Origin: Cognaticolwellia sediminilitoris
GTDB lineage: Bacteria; Pseudomonadota; Gammaproteobacteria; Enterobacterales; Alteromonadaceae
Direction: 5' to 3'
Length of the DNA stretch: 64,000 bases
Assembly: GCA_002104535.1 (NCBI GenBank)
Contig: NBOG01000001.1
Coordinates: forward strand, 342,867 to 406,866
The notes beneath the pieces are model-generated. The model was not told where the DNA came from. It was given only the letters and a program-made list of their open reading frames with translations, and made no database searches. This document shows, one piece after another, positions 34,755-43,722 of this stretch (position 1 is its first letter; each line of letters starts with the position of its first letter). The position numbers were made by a program, and so were the translations under genes.

Positions 34755-37514
34755 ATGTTACGTTTAACATGGATATTTTTTGTATTGCTTGCTGGACTGA
34801 GCAGTCTGATAGCAAGTGCGCATTCAGAACATGACAAAGCACGCTTTGTTGCTCAGTCGGGTAAAGACGCTGGTAAATGCGATCAAGTATTAAGACCTTG
34901 TAAAACCATTGCTTACGCAGTTAATCAAGCCAATAAAGGCGACAAGATATTAGTTTCTTCTGGTGTATATAGTATTGATTCCAGTGAAGAGTTATTTTAT
35001 TTAAAAAGTGCTTTAGTACCCATTTTGGGTGGATACAATCGCTTTGATCACTTTCAAAGTCAAAGCCCTGGCAGTAACCCTACTGAATTAAAAAACATTC
35101 CTTTGGATATGGCAGAGCCACTTCGTCAACAAGGCTTCATTGTCATGGCCGATGGTAAATCGTTATTTTCCGATAATAGTCCTAAAGCCATAGCACTAAA
35201 AGCAAAGCTTAATAGCTACTATACGTTAAATGAAAAACAAACCAATGTAGATTGTGTAGACGGCTTAGCAGGAAATTTTGCTTGTAATAATATCGACTTA
35301 CTTGCCCATATGCCGTTAAGTGAGTTTTCTAGCAGACCTAATGCAGCAAATGACATTTGGGGCCATGTCGATTTAAATACCGGTGATGAATATGCCTTAA
35401 TTGGCTTACGAAATGGCATAGCAGTAGTGAACGTTACTGATCCAACGGCACCTGAAGAAGTGGGCACAATAAGCGGCGCTAACTCAGCATGGCGTGACAT
35501 TAAGGTCTATCAATACTTTGATCGAAGCATCAATGCATGGCAAGCATACGCTTACGCCACTGTTGATAGTGCGACAGACTACGTCACCATCATAAATCTT
35601 AATCAACTACCTAACTCAGTAAGTTTAGTAGAAAAAAATCGTGTGGTTAACAAAGCTCATAATGTTTATATCAGCAATGTCGATCACTCACTCAATATTG
35701 CCTTACCTGGCTTAACACCAAGCTTGCAATTAATTGGCAGCAATAGATTTGGCGGCGCATTTCATAGTTATTCATTAACAAATCCTGATACGTTGACAGC
35801 TATTGCTAACAACTTTTTTGGCTCAGGTTACACACACGACGGTGCATCAATTAACATTACTGATGCGCGTAAAGATAGCCAATGTAATAGCCAAGGTAGC
35901 AGCTGTACTATTTTCATCGACTTTAATGAAAAAGAAATGAAGCTATGGAATATCACCGATACATCTGCAACTACCTTAATGGGTACTGGAGAATATAACG
36001 ACGTAGCTAAAAGCAATCAATATATCCATTCTGGTTGGGGCACTGAAGACAAGCTGCATGTCTTTTTACATGATGAATTTGATGAAAAAAATGGCGGCTT
36101 AAACTCTACCGTTAGAATTTTCTCAATAGCAGATTTAAACAACCCTACCCAAGTAGGTCAATGGACCGGTCCTACACGCGCTATTGATCATAATGGCTTT
36201 GTTCGTGGCAATCGTTATTACATGTCTAACTACGAGCGCGGCTTAACCGTGTTAGATATTACAGATCCAGCTAACCCCGTAGATGTTGGCTTTTTTGATA
36301 CCTACACACCGTCAAATAATGCCAGTTTTAATGGGGCTTGGGGTACATATCCATTCCTACCTTCTGGTAATATCTTAGTCAGCGATATCAACAGTGGTTT
36401 ATATATTTTAAACGACCGTACTCGTGAAACTAACCAAGGAAAAATAGGCTTTGCCAGTAAAACTACAACAGCAAACCAAGGTGAAACTTTAACCATAAAC
36501 GTGCAGCGTGCAAGTGCCAGCAACCCAAGCCAATCTACTAGTATAAACTACCAATTGTTTCCCGGCAGTGCACAAGAAAACAGCGATTACACACCGGTTT
36601 CTGGCACACTAACTTGGGCAGCAAACGACACCGCTGATAAGAGCATAAGTATCGATATTGCAAGTGACCCTTCCGGTACCGAATTTACAGAAAACTTCTT
36701 CGTTCGACTAAGTCAGCCAAGTAACAGCGCCACCTTAGGCAGCAATAGTTACTTAACCATTAATATAGACGGCAGAATAGATACAGGCTCGTTAACATTC
36801 ACCTCACAAAGCACCACAGTGCCAGAAAACCAAGGTGAACTCACGATTAACCTGGCTCGTCAAGGCAGTACGAACGGTGCTGTGTCTGTTTCATATTTAC
36901 TTGCTGCTGACAGTGCAATTATTGGTGAAGATGTTGAATCAGCTTCTGGTATCGTTAGTTGGCAAGATGGTGACTCTGCAGAAAAAAGCATTACGGTTAA
37001 TATTCTCGATGACGACGAAGAGGAGTCAAACGAAGACTTCAGCATTACTTTATCATCGGTTGATGAAAGTAACTTAGGGGCTATCACACAACACACCGTC
37101 ACCATATCAGATGATGATAGTAATACGGCTCCTGCTATAACGTTATCGGAGAATAGTGAAATTAACACCGGTGCGACGGTAACGGTAACTGCAACAGCCA
37201 GCGATAACGAAAATGATGCTATGACCTATTTATGGCAGCAAACTTCGGGTACCACTATTACCTTAACAAATGCAGACACTTTAGTAGCAACATTCGTCGC
37301 ACCGTCAAGCGCAGGAACAATCGAGTTAACATTTACCGCCACAGACACTAAAGGGTTATCTAGTAGTGAAACGTTAACATTAACCATTGTGGCAGCACCG
37401 GTATTTTTACCCACACCTGATTTGTCTAACAAAAGATCGTCAAGTGGTGGTTCATTTGGATTCTTACTCTGCTTACTATTAATGCCATTAGCGTTTAGAA
37501 AGCACATAAAGTAA
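34755..37514 (+). CDS. Choice-of-anchor B family surface protein with Calx-beta domains
   Basis: This 919-residue exported protein has a signal peptide (to about residue 22), a short beta-helix-like start (DAGKCDQVLRPCKTIAYAVNQA), and a long LVIVD/beta-propeller-like region (WGHVDLNTGDEYALIGL, GLTVLDITDPANPVDVG) typical of choice-of-anchor B proteins. Two Calx-beta-like domains (about 565-675 and 680-790), a PKD/Ig-like domain (about 795-890) and a C-terminal Gly/Ser stretch, transmembrane helix and basic tail (a CTERM-type anchor) follow. It is divergent from the MbnP/MbnH pair and probably functions with it, perhaps as its display partner. Confidence 0.75.
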   Translation: MLRLTWIFFVLLAGLSSLIASAHSEHDKARFVAQSGKDAGKCDQVLRPCKTIAYAVNQANKGDKILVSSGVYSIDSSEELFYLKSALVPILGGYNRFDHFQSQSPGSNPTELKNIPLDMAEPLRQQGFIVMADGKSLFSDNSPKAIALKAKLNSYYTLNEKQTNVDCVDGLAGNFACNNIDLLAHMPLSEFSSRPNAANDIWGHVDLNTGDEYALIGLRNGIAVVNVTDPTAPEEVGTISGANSAWRDIKVYQYFDRSINAWQAYAYATVDSATDYVTIINLNQLPNSVSLVEKNRVVNKAHNVYISNVDHSLNIALPGLTPSLQLIGSNRFGGAFHSYSLTNPDTLTAIANNFFGSGYTHDGASINITDARKDSQCNSQGSSCTIFIDFNEKEMKLWNITDTSATTLMGTGEYNDVAKSNQYIHSGWGTEDKLHVFLHDEFDEKNGGLNSTVRIFSIADLNNPTQVGQWTGPTRAIDHNGFVRGNRYYMSNYERGLTVLDITDPANPVDVGFFDTYTPSNNASFNGAWGTYPFLPSGNILVSDINSGLYILNDRTRETNQGKIGFASKTTTANQGETLTINVQRASASNPSQSTSINYQLFPGSAQENSDYTPVSGTLTWAANDTADKSISIDIASDPSGTEFTENFFVRLSQPSNSATLGSNSYLTINIDGRIDTGSLTFTSQSTTVPENQGELTINLARQGSTNGAVSVSYLLAADSAIIGEDVESASGIVSWQDGDSAEKSITVNILDDDEEESNEDFSITLSSVDESNLGAITQHTVTISDDDSNTAPAITLSENSEINTGATVTVTATASDNENDAMTYLWQQTSGTTITLTNADTLVATFVAPSSAGTIELTFTATDTKGLSSSETLTLTIVAAPVFLPTPDLSNKRSSSGGSFGFLLCLLLMPLAFRKHIK

Positions 37515-37523
37515 GCAATTATA

Positions 37524-37562
37524 TAGTTGAGCGATGAGCAAAAGTTGCAAATCGCTCAACTA
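37524..37562 (+). terminator. Possible terminator after the anchor-B gene
   Basis: A perfect 12-bp stem (TAGTTGAGCGAT and complement) with a 15-base loop begins 10 bases after the stop codon. The following T run is weak (TTAAAC), so termination is likely but not certain. Confidence 0.55.
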
Positions 37563-37686
37563 TTAAACTATCAGACTCATTTATCACGTTTTTTTAACGT
37601 TATAGTGGTGACAACAAAATAAAAAATGCTTATACTTCCCGCCGCTTGATTAACCTTTCTAGTTTATCAGCGGAAAATATAAAGAT

Positions 37687-37763
37687 GGCCCCTTAGCTCA
37701 GTTGGTTAGAGCATCCGACTCATAATCGGCAGGTCCCCTGTTCAAGTCAGGGAGGGGCCACCA
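37687..37763 (+). tRNA. tRNA-Ile2 (anticodon CAU, lysidine-modified)
   Basis: A complete cloverleaf with encoded CCA is present. The acceptor stem GGCCCCU/AGGGGCC is perfect, the T arm is CCCTG/CAGGG, and the anticodon CAT is at 37721-37723; the outermost anticodon-stem pair is mismatched. The acceptor stem, D arm start and overall sequence match E. coli tRNA-Ile2 (ileX), not elongator or initiator tRNA-Met, so after lysidine modification it reads AUA. The defence region begins about 120 bases downstream. Confidence 0.9.
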
Positions 37764-37885
37764 TTCCTACAGCGTAATTAATCATTAACATAAAACCTTC
37801 AAGATATTTCTTTGTAGCAAATTTGTAGCTTAATCTAGAAAATTGAATTCACACTATTTAATAATAAATATTTACTTTAAACCTT

Positions 37886-38668
37886 TTATATATCAGTTTG
37901 AATTTGCTCAAACGTCAATATTCTACTCTTTAGTCTATTTAACGCTTCTGTTGTGAAGTTTATTTGTTTAACCTTAACCAAGCGCTCAATTAGTTCAGAT
38001 ATTTCATTATCACTATTAACAATCAAATATCTGATATCTTCTGGTTGAAAGTGCAATCTAACATTCTCTACCTCTCTATTAAGATCTTTTTTTTGTTGTG
38101 CTGTTTTTATTTGATTTTGTGATACAAAAGGCAACACTCTTTTATCTTCAAGTGAAGGAACATATCTCCACTCTCGCTCGTCTGCAAAGCGATATTTGTC
38201 TATTTTTTCATACCCCTTCTTATTTAAAGGAGCTTCATAGTTTTTTATGTACCTATATACATTATGGATATTTGAAAAATCATTAACTAATGAATCTGTA
38301 TTTTTAAATCTACGAATATGAGCATGAACTCCATTTAGACCACTTATTAAACCATCTGTCAAAGGTGAGTATTTACTTATATATAAAACTGGATTTAACC
38401 CTTTTCTATTTGCCCACTCTTTGGTTAATCCTATCCCATAGTTTCCATATTTACACATATGTGAACTAACTTCTGATAATCTCAAATCACAAAATGAAAC
38501 CATTGGGACACCTATCTCTCTTATATTCTTTTCACCAATAATCTTCTCTCTCGCATAAGAAATTTTGAATGTACTATTGAGTATATTAAACAAAGCATCC
38601 TTATCACAGAAATGGAACAATATTTCAGGATAAAGACTCTTTCCTATAAGTAGCTTTTTTTCTTTCAA
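37886..38668 (-). CDS. AbiGi-like protein
   Basis: The protein core FHFCDKDALFNILNSTFKISYAREK, GVPMVSFCDLRLSEV, KYGNYGIGLTKEW, GLNPVLYIS and ADEREWRYVPS resembles the AbiGi family, named as the antitoxin half of the AbiG abortive infection system. No AbiGii-like gene is adjacent. It is the last gene of the ABC-3C operon. The start is a TTG at 38668, 20 bases after the ATPase stop, with AGAGG five bases upstream; ATG starts at 38725 or 38749 would overlap the ATPase gene and lack a ribosome site. Confidence 0.68.
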   Translation of the reverse strand: MKEKKLLIGKSLYPEILFHFCDKDALFNILNSTFKISYAREKIIGEKNIREIGVPMVSFCDLRLSEVSSHMCKYGNYGIGLTKEWANRKGLNPVLYISKYSPLTDGLISGLNGVHAHIRRFKNTDSLVNDFSNIHNVYRYIKNYEAPLNKKGYEKIDKYRFADEREWRYVPSLEDKRVLPFVSQNQIKTAQQKKDLNREVENVRLHFQPEDIRYLIVNSDNEISELIERLVKVKQINFTTEALNRLKSRILTFEQIQTDI

Positions 38669-38687
38669 ATTAACCTCTAATTTAGTT

Positions 38688-40526
38688 TCAGAACAATCCT
38701 CTTCGAGCCGATGAGTTTTCACCATGGAAGGTTTCAACGCTAACTTCATCACAATTTATATCTGGGACGTCTATATTCTCAATAATAATAAATTGAGCAA
38801 TTTGGCTAATTTCATTCAAATAACTTAAGAAATAATAACTTAATTTAGTACCGGCCAACTTCTGCTCATCTTTTGATAAACCTCCATGCTTACTCTCTGT
38901 TGGATCTCTATAAGTAACTAAAGGTGAATCTAAAATTATTAATTTAGGATGAAATAACCCTTTACGAGAACAGTATAACAACGTCGCTATCTTGAATACT
39001 GAATGAAGAATAGCTCGAACCCCTTTACCATTGAGGTGCCTTGGGTTTCCATCTATCAATACATCATATTGTTTGAAATCAAACGTTACTATTTTATTAC
39101 CTGGGTACCTTATTTTAGATAAAACTTCAGAGTAAATTTCACAAAATTCACCAATAACTTCATCCGTAGGGTAAAAATCTGGAGATTTATATTTTTTTGG
39201 AAGCTTCTCAGAATTACATTTCTGTAATTTAAGCTGTAAATCCTCAATCATTTCAAGTTGTTTAATGTTTGCTTGATAACTTGAGTATTGTTTCATTAAT
39301 AATGAGTTTTGAAGATCATTTTCTTGTAATACTGGTGTTCTAGCAGCTATTTGGACATCTATTTCTGTAAGCGTTTTATTTAAATTAGAAACTGCAGTAA
39401 CTAGGTCTTTATATTCTTTATTAATTGATCCTATTGTTAAATCTAGTTCCAACTTATTCCTCTTTATTTTTTCAATTTCAGCAAGAGAAGCCCTATTTAA
39501 TCGCTCTAAGTCTGTTAAATCCGAACATATATTATTAGATTTATTACCACACACCCCACAATGCCCATTATGATTTACTGACAATAAAAACGCAGCTTCT
39601 TCTTGAGATTCAAGCCTTTTGATATCAGAATTATATATACCTATAAGATGTTCAAAATTATTCAGATTAGCCTTAATACTATTAAGCCTTTCATTTTTTT
39701 CTATAAGCTCTTCTGAGGTTTGCTTTTTTAAGTTTAATACTTCTGAAACACTGAGTTGCGCTTCAGTTAATAATAATTTGTTCTTTGAAATAGATTCTTC
39801 TACTTTTTCTTGGTATTTTTTTAAGTCTTTTATAGATTCATTTTCATATTCATATTCAACATCAACTTTAAGCTTGTCTATTAACTCAACCAGTAAGTTC
39901 TTTCTACCAGATTTTTCGCCATCAAATTTATCTTTTTTGATCAGTTCTTCAAATGAACTATAGTCTGAACCAGTCAACAAATAGTTAAACAAATTACGAT
40001 TAATCGTTTTATCATCTCTTTCTCCGCTTTCGATTGGAGATTTTTTATTGATAATCCTTTCTTCATATGAACATATAATTACTGACAGTAATCTGACTGT
40101 TAAACTAACTTTCTCTGCAGAGAGGTTTTTTGCTAACTTAATGTTTCTTTGAAGCCAATGAGACATAAAAAAATCATTTAGGTTCACTTCTCCTTTTTTT
40201 AAAGTACCAACTTTATAATCAGATAAATGTAGGTCAGATCTTCTATTTCTGATATGCCCTTCATATAGTTCAAGTTCTTTAGAAGGAAAACCTCTAAATA
40301 AGGTAAACGGTTTTGAATTAAGTGATAATTGTAGTGAGATATCTGAATAAGCTTTACTTTGCTCAATTTTATCTATGGACTCTTTTCCAAGCATATAATC
40401 AAGACAATCAACCAAAAACGATTTTCCAGTATTAGAAGCCCCATTAATAATCTTAACTCTGGTTGTAAAGTCTACTGTAACCGTTTTAACAGCGTCTCCT
40501 GTGAATTGGATTGAATGAACTTCCAT
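38688..40526 (-). CDS. ABC-3C system ABC/SMC-type ATPase with zinc-hook-like motif
   Basis: This 612-residue protein is a Rad50/SMC-like ATPase. Walker A GASNTGKS is near residue 29, a long coiled coil follows (rich in Lys, Glu, Leu), and a CxxC (CGVCG, near 323) with a further Cys at 334 in the middle of the coil resembles a zinc hook. A second coiled coil and the C-terminal Walker B LIILDSPLVT close the head. It is the ATPase of an ABC three-component conflict system. The ATG at 40526 was chosen; a TTG ten codons earlier would overlap the previous stop. Confidence 0.8.
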   Translation of the reverse strand: MEVHSIQFTGDAVKTVTVDFTTRVKIINGASNTGKSFLVDCLDYMLGKESIDKIEQSKAYSDISLQLSLNSKPFTLFRGFPSKELELYEGHIRNRRSDLHLSDYKVGTLKKGEVNLNDFFMSHWLQRNIKLAKNLSAEKVSLTVRLLSVIICSYEERIINKKSPIESGERDDKTINRNLFNYLLTGSDYSSFEELIKKDKFDGEKSGRKNLLVELIDKLKVDVEYEYENESIKDLKKYQEKVEESISKNKLLLTEAQLSVSEVLNLKKQTSEELIEKNERLNSIKANLNNFEHLIGIYNSDIKRLESQEEAAFLLSVNHNGHCGVCGNKSNNICSDLTDLERLNRASLAEIEKIKRNKLELDLTIGSINKEYKDLVTAVSNLNKTLTEIDVQIAARTPVLQENDLQNSLLMKQYSSYQANIKQLEMIEDLQLKLQKCNSEKLPKKYKSPDFYPTDEVIGEFCEIYSEVLSKIRYPGNKIVTFDFKQYDVLIDGNPRHLNGKGVRAILHSVFKIATLLYCSRKGLFHPKLIILDSPLVTYRDPTESKHGGLSKDEQKLAGTKLSYYFLSYLNEISQIAQFIIIENIDVPDINCDEVSVETFHGENSSARRGLF

Positions 40527-40552
40527 TTCTAATTTACCATTGTCTTTTAAAC

Positions 40553-40996
40553 TCAAAACGCTATACCCATAAAAAATTGATTGAAATATTGAAAGCTACT
40601 TTGATTCAATTGTTCTACACACCATTTTGCATTATGTTTCAAAGTTAAACTATATTCGCTCTTCATTAACTTAATGAATGGCTCAGCATCCCCGGTAACC
40701 GAATAGTAAATACCTTCTTTTTGACAATTAACATTTATCAATCCAAACCTTTTCATTAAGCACAAGCCATCCCTGACTAACTCACGTCTTACGACTAATT
40801 CACCTTTTCGATTTGGGACAGAAGGGTGTAGGCTATTTGGCCCACCAAAATCTTCAGAGTAGATAAGCACATAATCTAATTTAACGATCTCTTCAAAGCC
40901 AATAGGTGTTGGATAGTATTCGTTTAACAAAATAACACTGCGTAAACCTGCTTCTAATACAGTATTAAAAACACCTGCTGTTTCTACTTGCTCCAT
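40553..40996 (-). CDS. ABC-3C middle component 2
   Basis: The 147-residue protein matches the middle component 2 family of ABC three-component systems: FNTVLEAGLRSVILLNEYYP, the hallmark DYVLIYSEDFGGPNSLHP (near 49-58) and the following GELVVRRELVRDGLCLMKRFGLI. It is all-alpha and presumably bridges the effector and the ATPase. It overlaps the effector stop by 13 bases. Confidence 0.8.
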   Translation of the reverse strand: MEQVETAGVFNTVLEAGLRSVILLNEYYPTPIGFEEIVKLDYVLIYSEDFGGPNSLHPSVPNRKGELVVRRELVRDGLCLMKRFGLINVNCQKEGIYYSVTGDAEPFIKLMKSEYSLTLKHNAKWCVEQLNQSSFQYFNQFFMGIAF

Positions 40997-41967
40997 TTCA
41001 ATCTACCCCCATTTACGAAATGATGGCAATACCCTTGTTTTACATCGACTTTGGCATGTACAGCTAATTTACCTGAAGGAACTACTAATGCAGCTTGAGA
41101 CATTACTGTAGACATGCACTTATAACCATTTGGGTAAGTTTGTTTGGCTGTATCATAGATGCCATTGAACACCTGTTTTTCTAGAGAGTCTAATAATTTC
41201 CCTACTGTATTGTCTCTATAGAATCGTTTAAAAGCATCTGCACTAAAATATCTTTCTCTTTGAATTTCAAGATCTATTTCAAAATCACTATGACCCTGTA
41301 ATTCTTTAATATCTGTATATTCAATTTGATCATGCTCACTATAAGCCATTAAAAGTTGTTGGATGTAGGTTGACTCTTCATTTTGAACTTGGACAGGTAC
41401 TATTCCATCGGGTGCTGGAAGCATCTCCCCCCCAAACCATTCTACAAGTATATTTTTAAAGTTTTCATCCAACACGATGGTGTCAATATCCACAATAGAT
41501 ATTGATTTGAAATCATAGGATTGAATGAATACTTTTAACTTAGAATCTAGAGGCGCTAATGATTTTTTACAATATTTATCCCAATTTTCAATAAGTTCAT
41601 GTTTAAAAGCTTCAGGCTTAAAAATATAACCTTCTAAATTGCGATTAACTCCTTTAGGAGCTACGAAGTAATAATTTTGGGGTGTTGAGAATTTACCAAG
41701 AAATGAAAAATATAGAATTTTGCCAATTTCTAACATACCTTGATCTGTAGGTAAGGCTTTATTGTACTGTTTACATTGGTAATTATCCCAATTACCTTCG
41801 TGCTTTAACTCGGTATAGAAACCAACCACGTCTCTTCCCATATCTCCAGCACCTGCAAAGCGTTTGACCAAATGATACTTTGATTTTTGTTGTTCCGCCC
41901 ATTCTCGGACTAACTTCTCTAACTCAACATCATTTAAAGCTAGAATGTGCCTTTCATAATCAATCAT
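40984..41967 (-). CDS. ABC-3C effector with N-terminal restriction-endonuclease-like domain
   Basis: The first ~100 residues have a Mrr-like nuclease signature: GRD (D46) followed by a beta strand and QCK (Q64, K66), the PD-(D/E)xK pattern DxnQxK. The remainder is the ABC-3C C-terminal component, with no other motif recognised. The start is the ATG at 41967 with AAAGGA five to six bases upstream; a TTG 13 codons earlier is less likely. It is the first gene of the operon and probably cleaves nucleic acid when the system is triggered. Confidence 0.75.
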   Translation of the reverse strand: MIDYERHILALNDVELEKLVREWAEQQKSKYHLVKRFAGAGDMGRDVVGFYTELKHEGNWDNYQCKQYNKALPTDQGMLEIGKILYFSFLGKFSTPQNYYFVAPKGVNRNLEGYIFKPEAFKHELIENWDKYCKKSLAPLDSKLKVFIQSYDFKSISIVDIDTIVLDENFKNILVEWFGGEMLPAPDGIVPVQVQNEESTYIQQLLMAYSEHDQIEYTDIKELQGHSDFEIDLEIQRERYFSADAFKRFYRDNTVGKLLDSLEKQVFNGIYDTAKQTYPNGYKCMSTVMSQAALVVPSGKLAVHAKVDVKQGYCHHFVNGGRLKWSK

Positions 41968-42309
41968 TAGTTCCTTTAACCTTACAATTTTCCATTTTGA
42001 AATCAATTCAAGTCATTTTTATTTATATTACATTAGCTATATTAATGATCAACTGATTTAACATGCATAAAATGTAAGTAGTACAATTATTTACAGAACT
42101 CCAAGTAAAAGCATCTCTGCCATTCTGACAGTCGACTAACTAAAGCCTAAAAAATTGATAGTGGAGTATTTTGAGTTGAGCTAAAACCTGTTCTGAGGTG
42201 TTCTTGGCTTTTCAATGAGCGCTGCTTTATTTCTTGTATAGACTTTAGCTTAAACTATTTTTATCCGGCTCTTTCTGAGCTGATTATGTCCACAATCATA
42301 ACTTTGTTA
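41968..42309. other. Intergenic region upstream of ABC-3C operon
   Basis: This AT-rich region holds the presumed ABC-3C promoter. No ORF with a ribosome site, repeat or RNA was recognised. Confidence 0.35.
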
Positions 42310-42768
42310 TTAACGACGATAAACAACGCGTATAAATTTACCCACCACATTATCGTTAGGTAATTGACCCCAGCTCCGACTGTCGCTACTTTGATTTATG
42401 TTATCGCCAACTACAAAAAAAGCGTTGGGTTTAATTAGTTGTTCTGCCATATACTGCTGGTCGAGTTTACTTTTTAATGGCTGACTGTTTAATAAAAGTT
42501 GGTGGTCATGAATAGCTATGCGATCGCCACCCTTAGCAATAATACGCTTGATGTAAAACGGTAAATCCGTTTTGCGGTTACTTAGGGCTTGATTACTTTG
42601 TTTAGGTTGATTAAAAATAATAATGTCTTGGTGAAAAAAACGGTTTAACGTTGAAGGCCGTGTATCGGCGAGTATAATATCGCCCACTTGTAGGGCAGGA
42701 AACATTGACTTACTAGGGATTTGGTATACCTGCCAACCTAGCAAAACTGATTTATTTAACAATAACAT
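42310..42768 (-). CDS. Signal peptidase I-like S26 protease
   Basis: The 152-residue protein has the S26 catalytic features: Ser in IPSKSMFPAL near residue 21, the Lys in YIKRIIAKGGD, and the final GDNxNxSSDSRSWG box. The hydrophobic N-terminus (LLLNKSVLLGW) may be a short membrane anchor. It is shorter than housekeeping LepB, resembling accessory or conjugation-type S26 peptidases. It stands alone between the two defence modules, so its substrate is unknown. Confidence 0.78.
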   Translation of the reverse strand: MLLLNKSVLLGWQVYQIPSKSMFPALQVGDIILADTRPSTLNRFFHQDIIIFNQPKQSNQALSNRKTDLPFYIKRIIAKGGDRIAIHDHQLLLNSQPLKSKLDQQYMAEQLIKPNAFFVVGDNINQSSDSRSWGQLPNDNVVGKFIRVVYRR

Positions 42769-42957
42769 CAGTAGTTAAGCGATATAAAATAAAGTGAATA
42801 AAAATTGAATAAACCGAAAGGTAATTGGCTTGAATGCATGTTCTGCATCGCTATTTATTTTTTTACATTTTTAACGCTAAAACCTGAACGAGTCAAAAGT
42901 AGATGCAAGCTACTTAATAAGGCAACGAACAAATACGCAATGAGTAAATAATAGCAC

Positions 42958-42985
42958 TATTTAATAAGCCACCCATAATAACTTT
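42958..42985 (+). repeat. 28-bp direct repeat, left copy
   Basis: The 28 bases starting TATTTAATAAGCCACCC are identical to 46353-46380. The two copies flank the membrane-protein and NACHT genes exactly, with different sequence outside them. Confidence 0.9.
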
Positions 42986-43007
42986 TTTGAATGATTTATA
43001 AGCCTTG

Positions 43008-43646
43008 TTAGGGGGCTGTCAGCTTAGACATTAATGTTTTTGCGGCATTAATTAACTTGTCAGTTTCTAAAGATAAAGGATTACTATACTCATCTATCCT
43101 CTCTAAATGCTCTAATGGTATTTTATTAGTGTCGCTCTTTGTTTTTAATAACTTCGCTTCTTTTAAAAAACACTCATATTCGATAAATGCTGACGACAAT
43201 GTCAAAACATTATATTCGAGTTCTTCGAAATACATTGCCGTCAGCGCTTTAATTTTTGATAAAGGTGGCTGCTCTAATACATATTCTTTACCTTGAAAGT
43301 AGTAAGCGTTTTGTTTTTTTACCCATATATCAATTTCAAAACATTCTGTTACCAATAACTCCAATTTAGATCGTTTTTCTAATAGCCTACTGCTCTTTGA
43401 GTTCAATTTATGAAGATATACATTACCAACAACAGCACCGAGCAAACCTATTAAGGCTCCACTGATAACAGGAATAATAGTGACAATAGCTTTAAACAAC
43501 TCTGCCTTTTGTGATATCTCCAAATTAAAGTCCCCTAACGCACTATCAATGTCTTTCCAGACAAAATTAAAAATCCAAAACAACAACATATAGCTAAATA
43601 GTATTTTTTGTACATGTTTTGTAGCGTATATGTAGCACCGAGTCAT
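43008..43646 (-). CDS. Hypothetical membrane protein paired with the NACHT gene
   Basis: The 212-residue product has two hydrophobic helices, about residues 14-30 and 51-75, the second Gly-rich (ISGALIGLLGAVVGNVYL), followed by a ~130-residue charged helical region that should be cytoplasmic. No family was recognised. It lies downstream of the NACHT-type gene on the same strand with a 76-base gap, inside the 28-bp repeats, so the two probably work together; a membrane-disrupting effector is one possibility. Confidence 0.65.
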   Translation of the reverse strand: MTRCYIYATKHVQKILFSYMLLFWIFNFVWKDIDSALGDFNLEISQKAELFKAIVTIIPVISGALIGLLGAVVGNVYLHKLNSKSSRLLEKRSKLELLVTECFEIDIWVKKQNAYYFQGKEYVLEQPPLSKIKALTAMYFEELEYNVLTLSSAFIEYECFLKEAKLLKTKSDTNKIPLEHLERIDEYSNPLSLETDKLINAAKTLMSKLTAP

Positions 43647-43722
43647 GGGATAATATCTTGACTTAAAACCCTATGATTTTTTTATAATCTTTGGTATATA
43701 ACAGGTTCACATAATATTATAT

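Noticed and set aside
37687-37763. tRNA with CAT anticodon read as tRNA-Met
   Set aside because: The acceptor stem GGCCCCU and the rest of the sequence match E. coli tRNA-Ile2, whose CAU is lysidine-modified, rather than either tRNA-Met.
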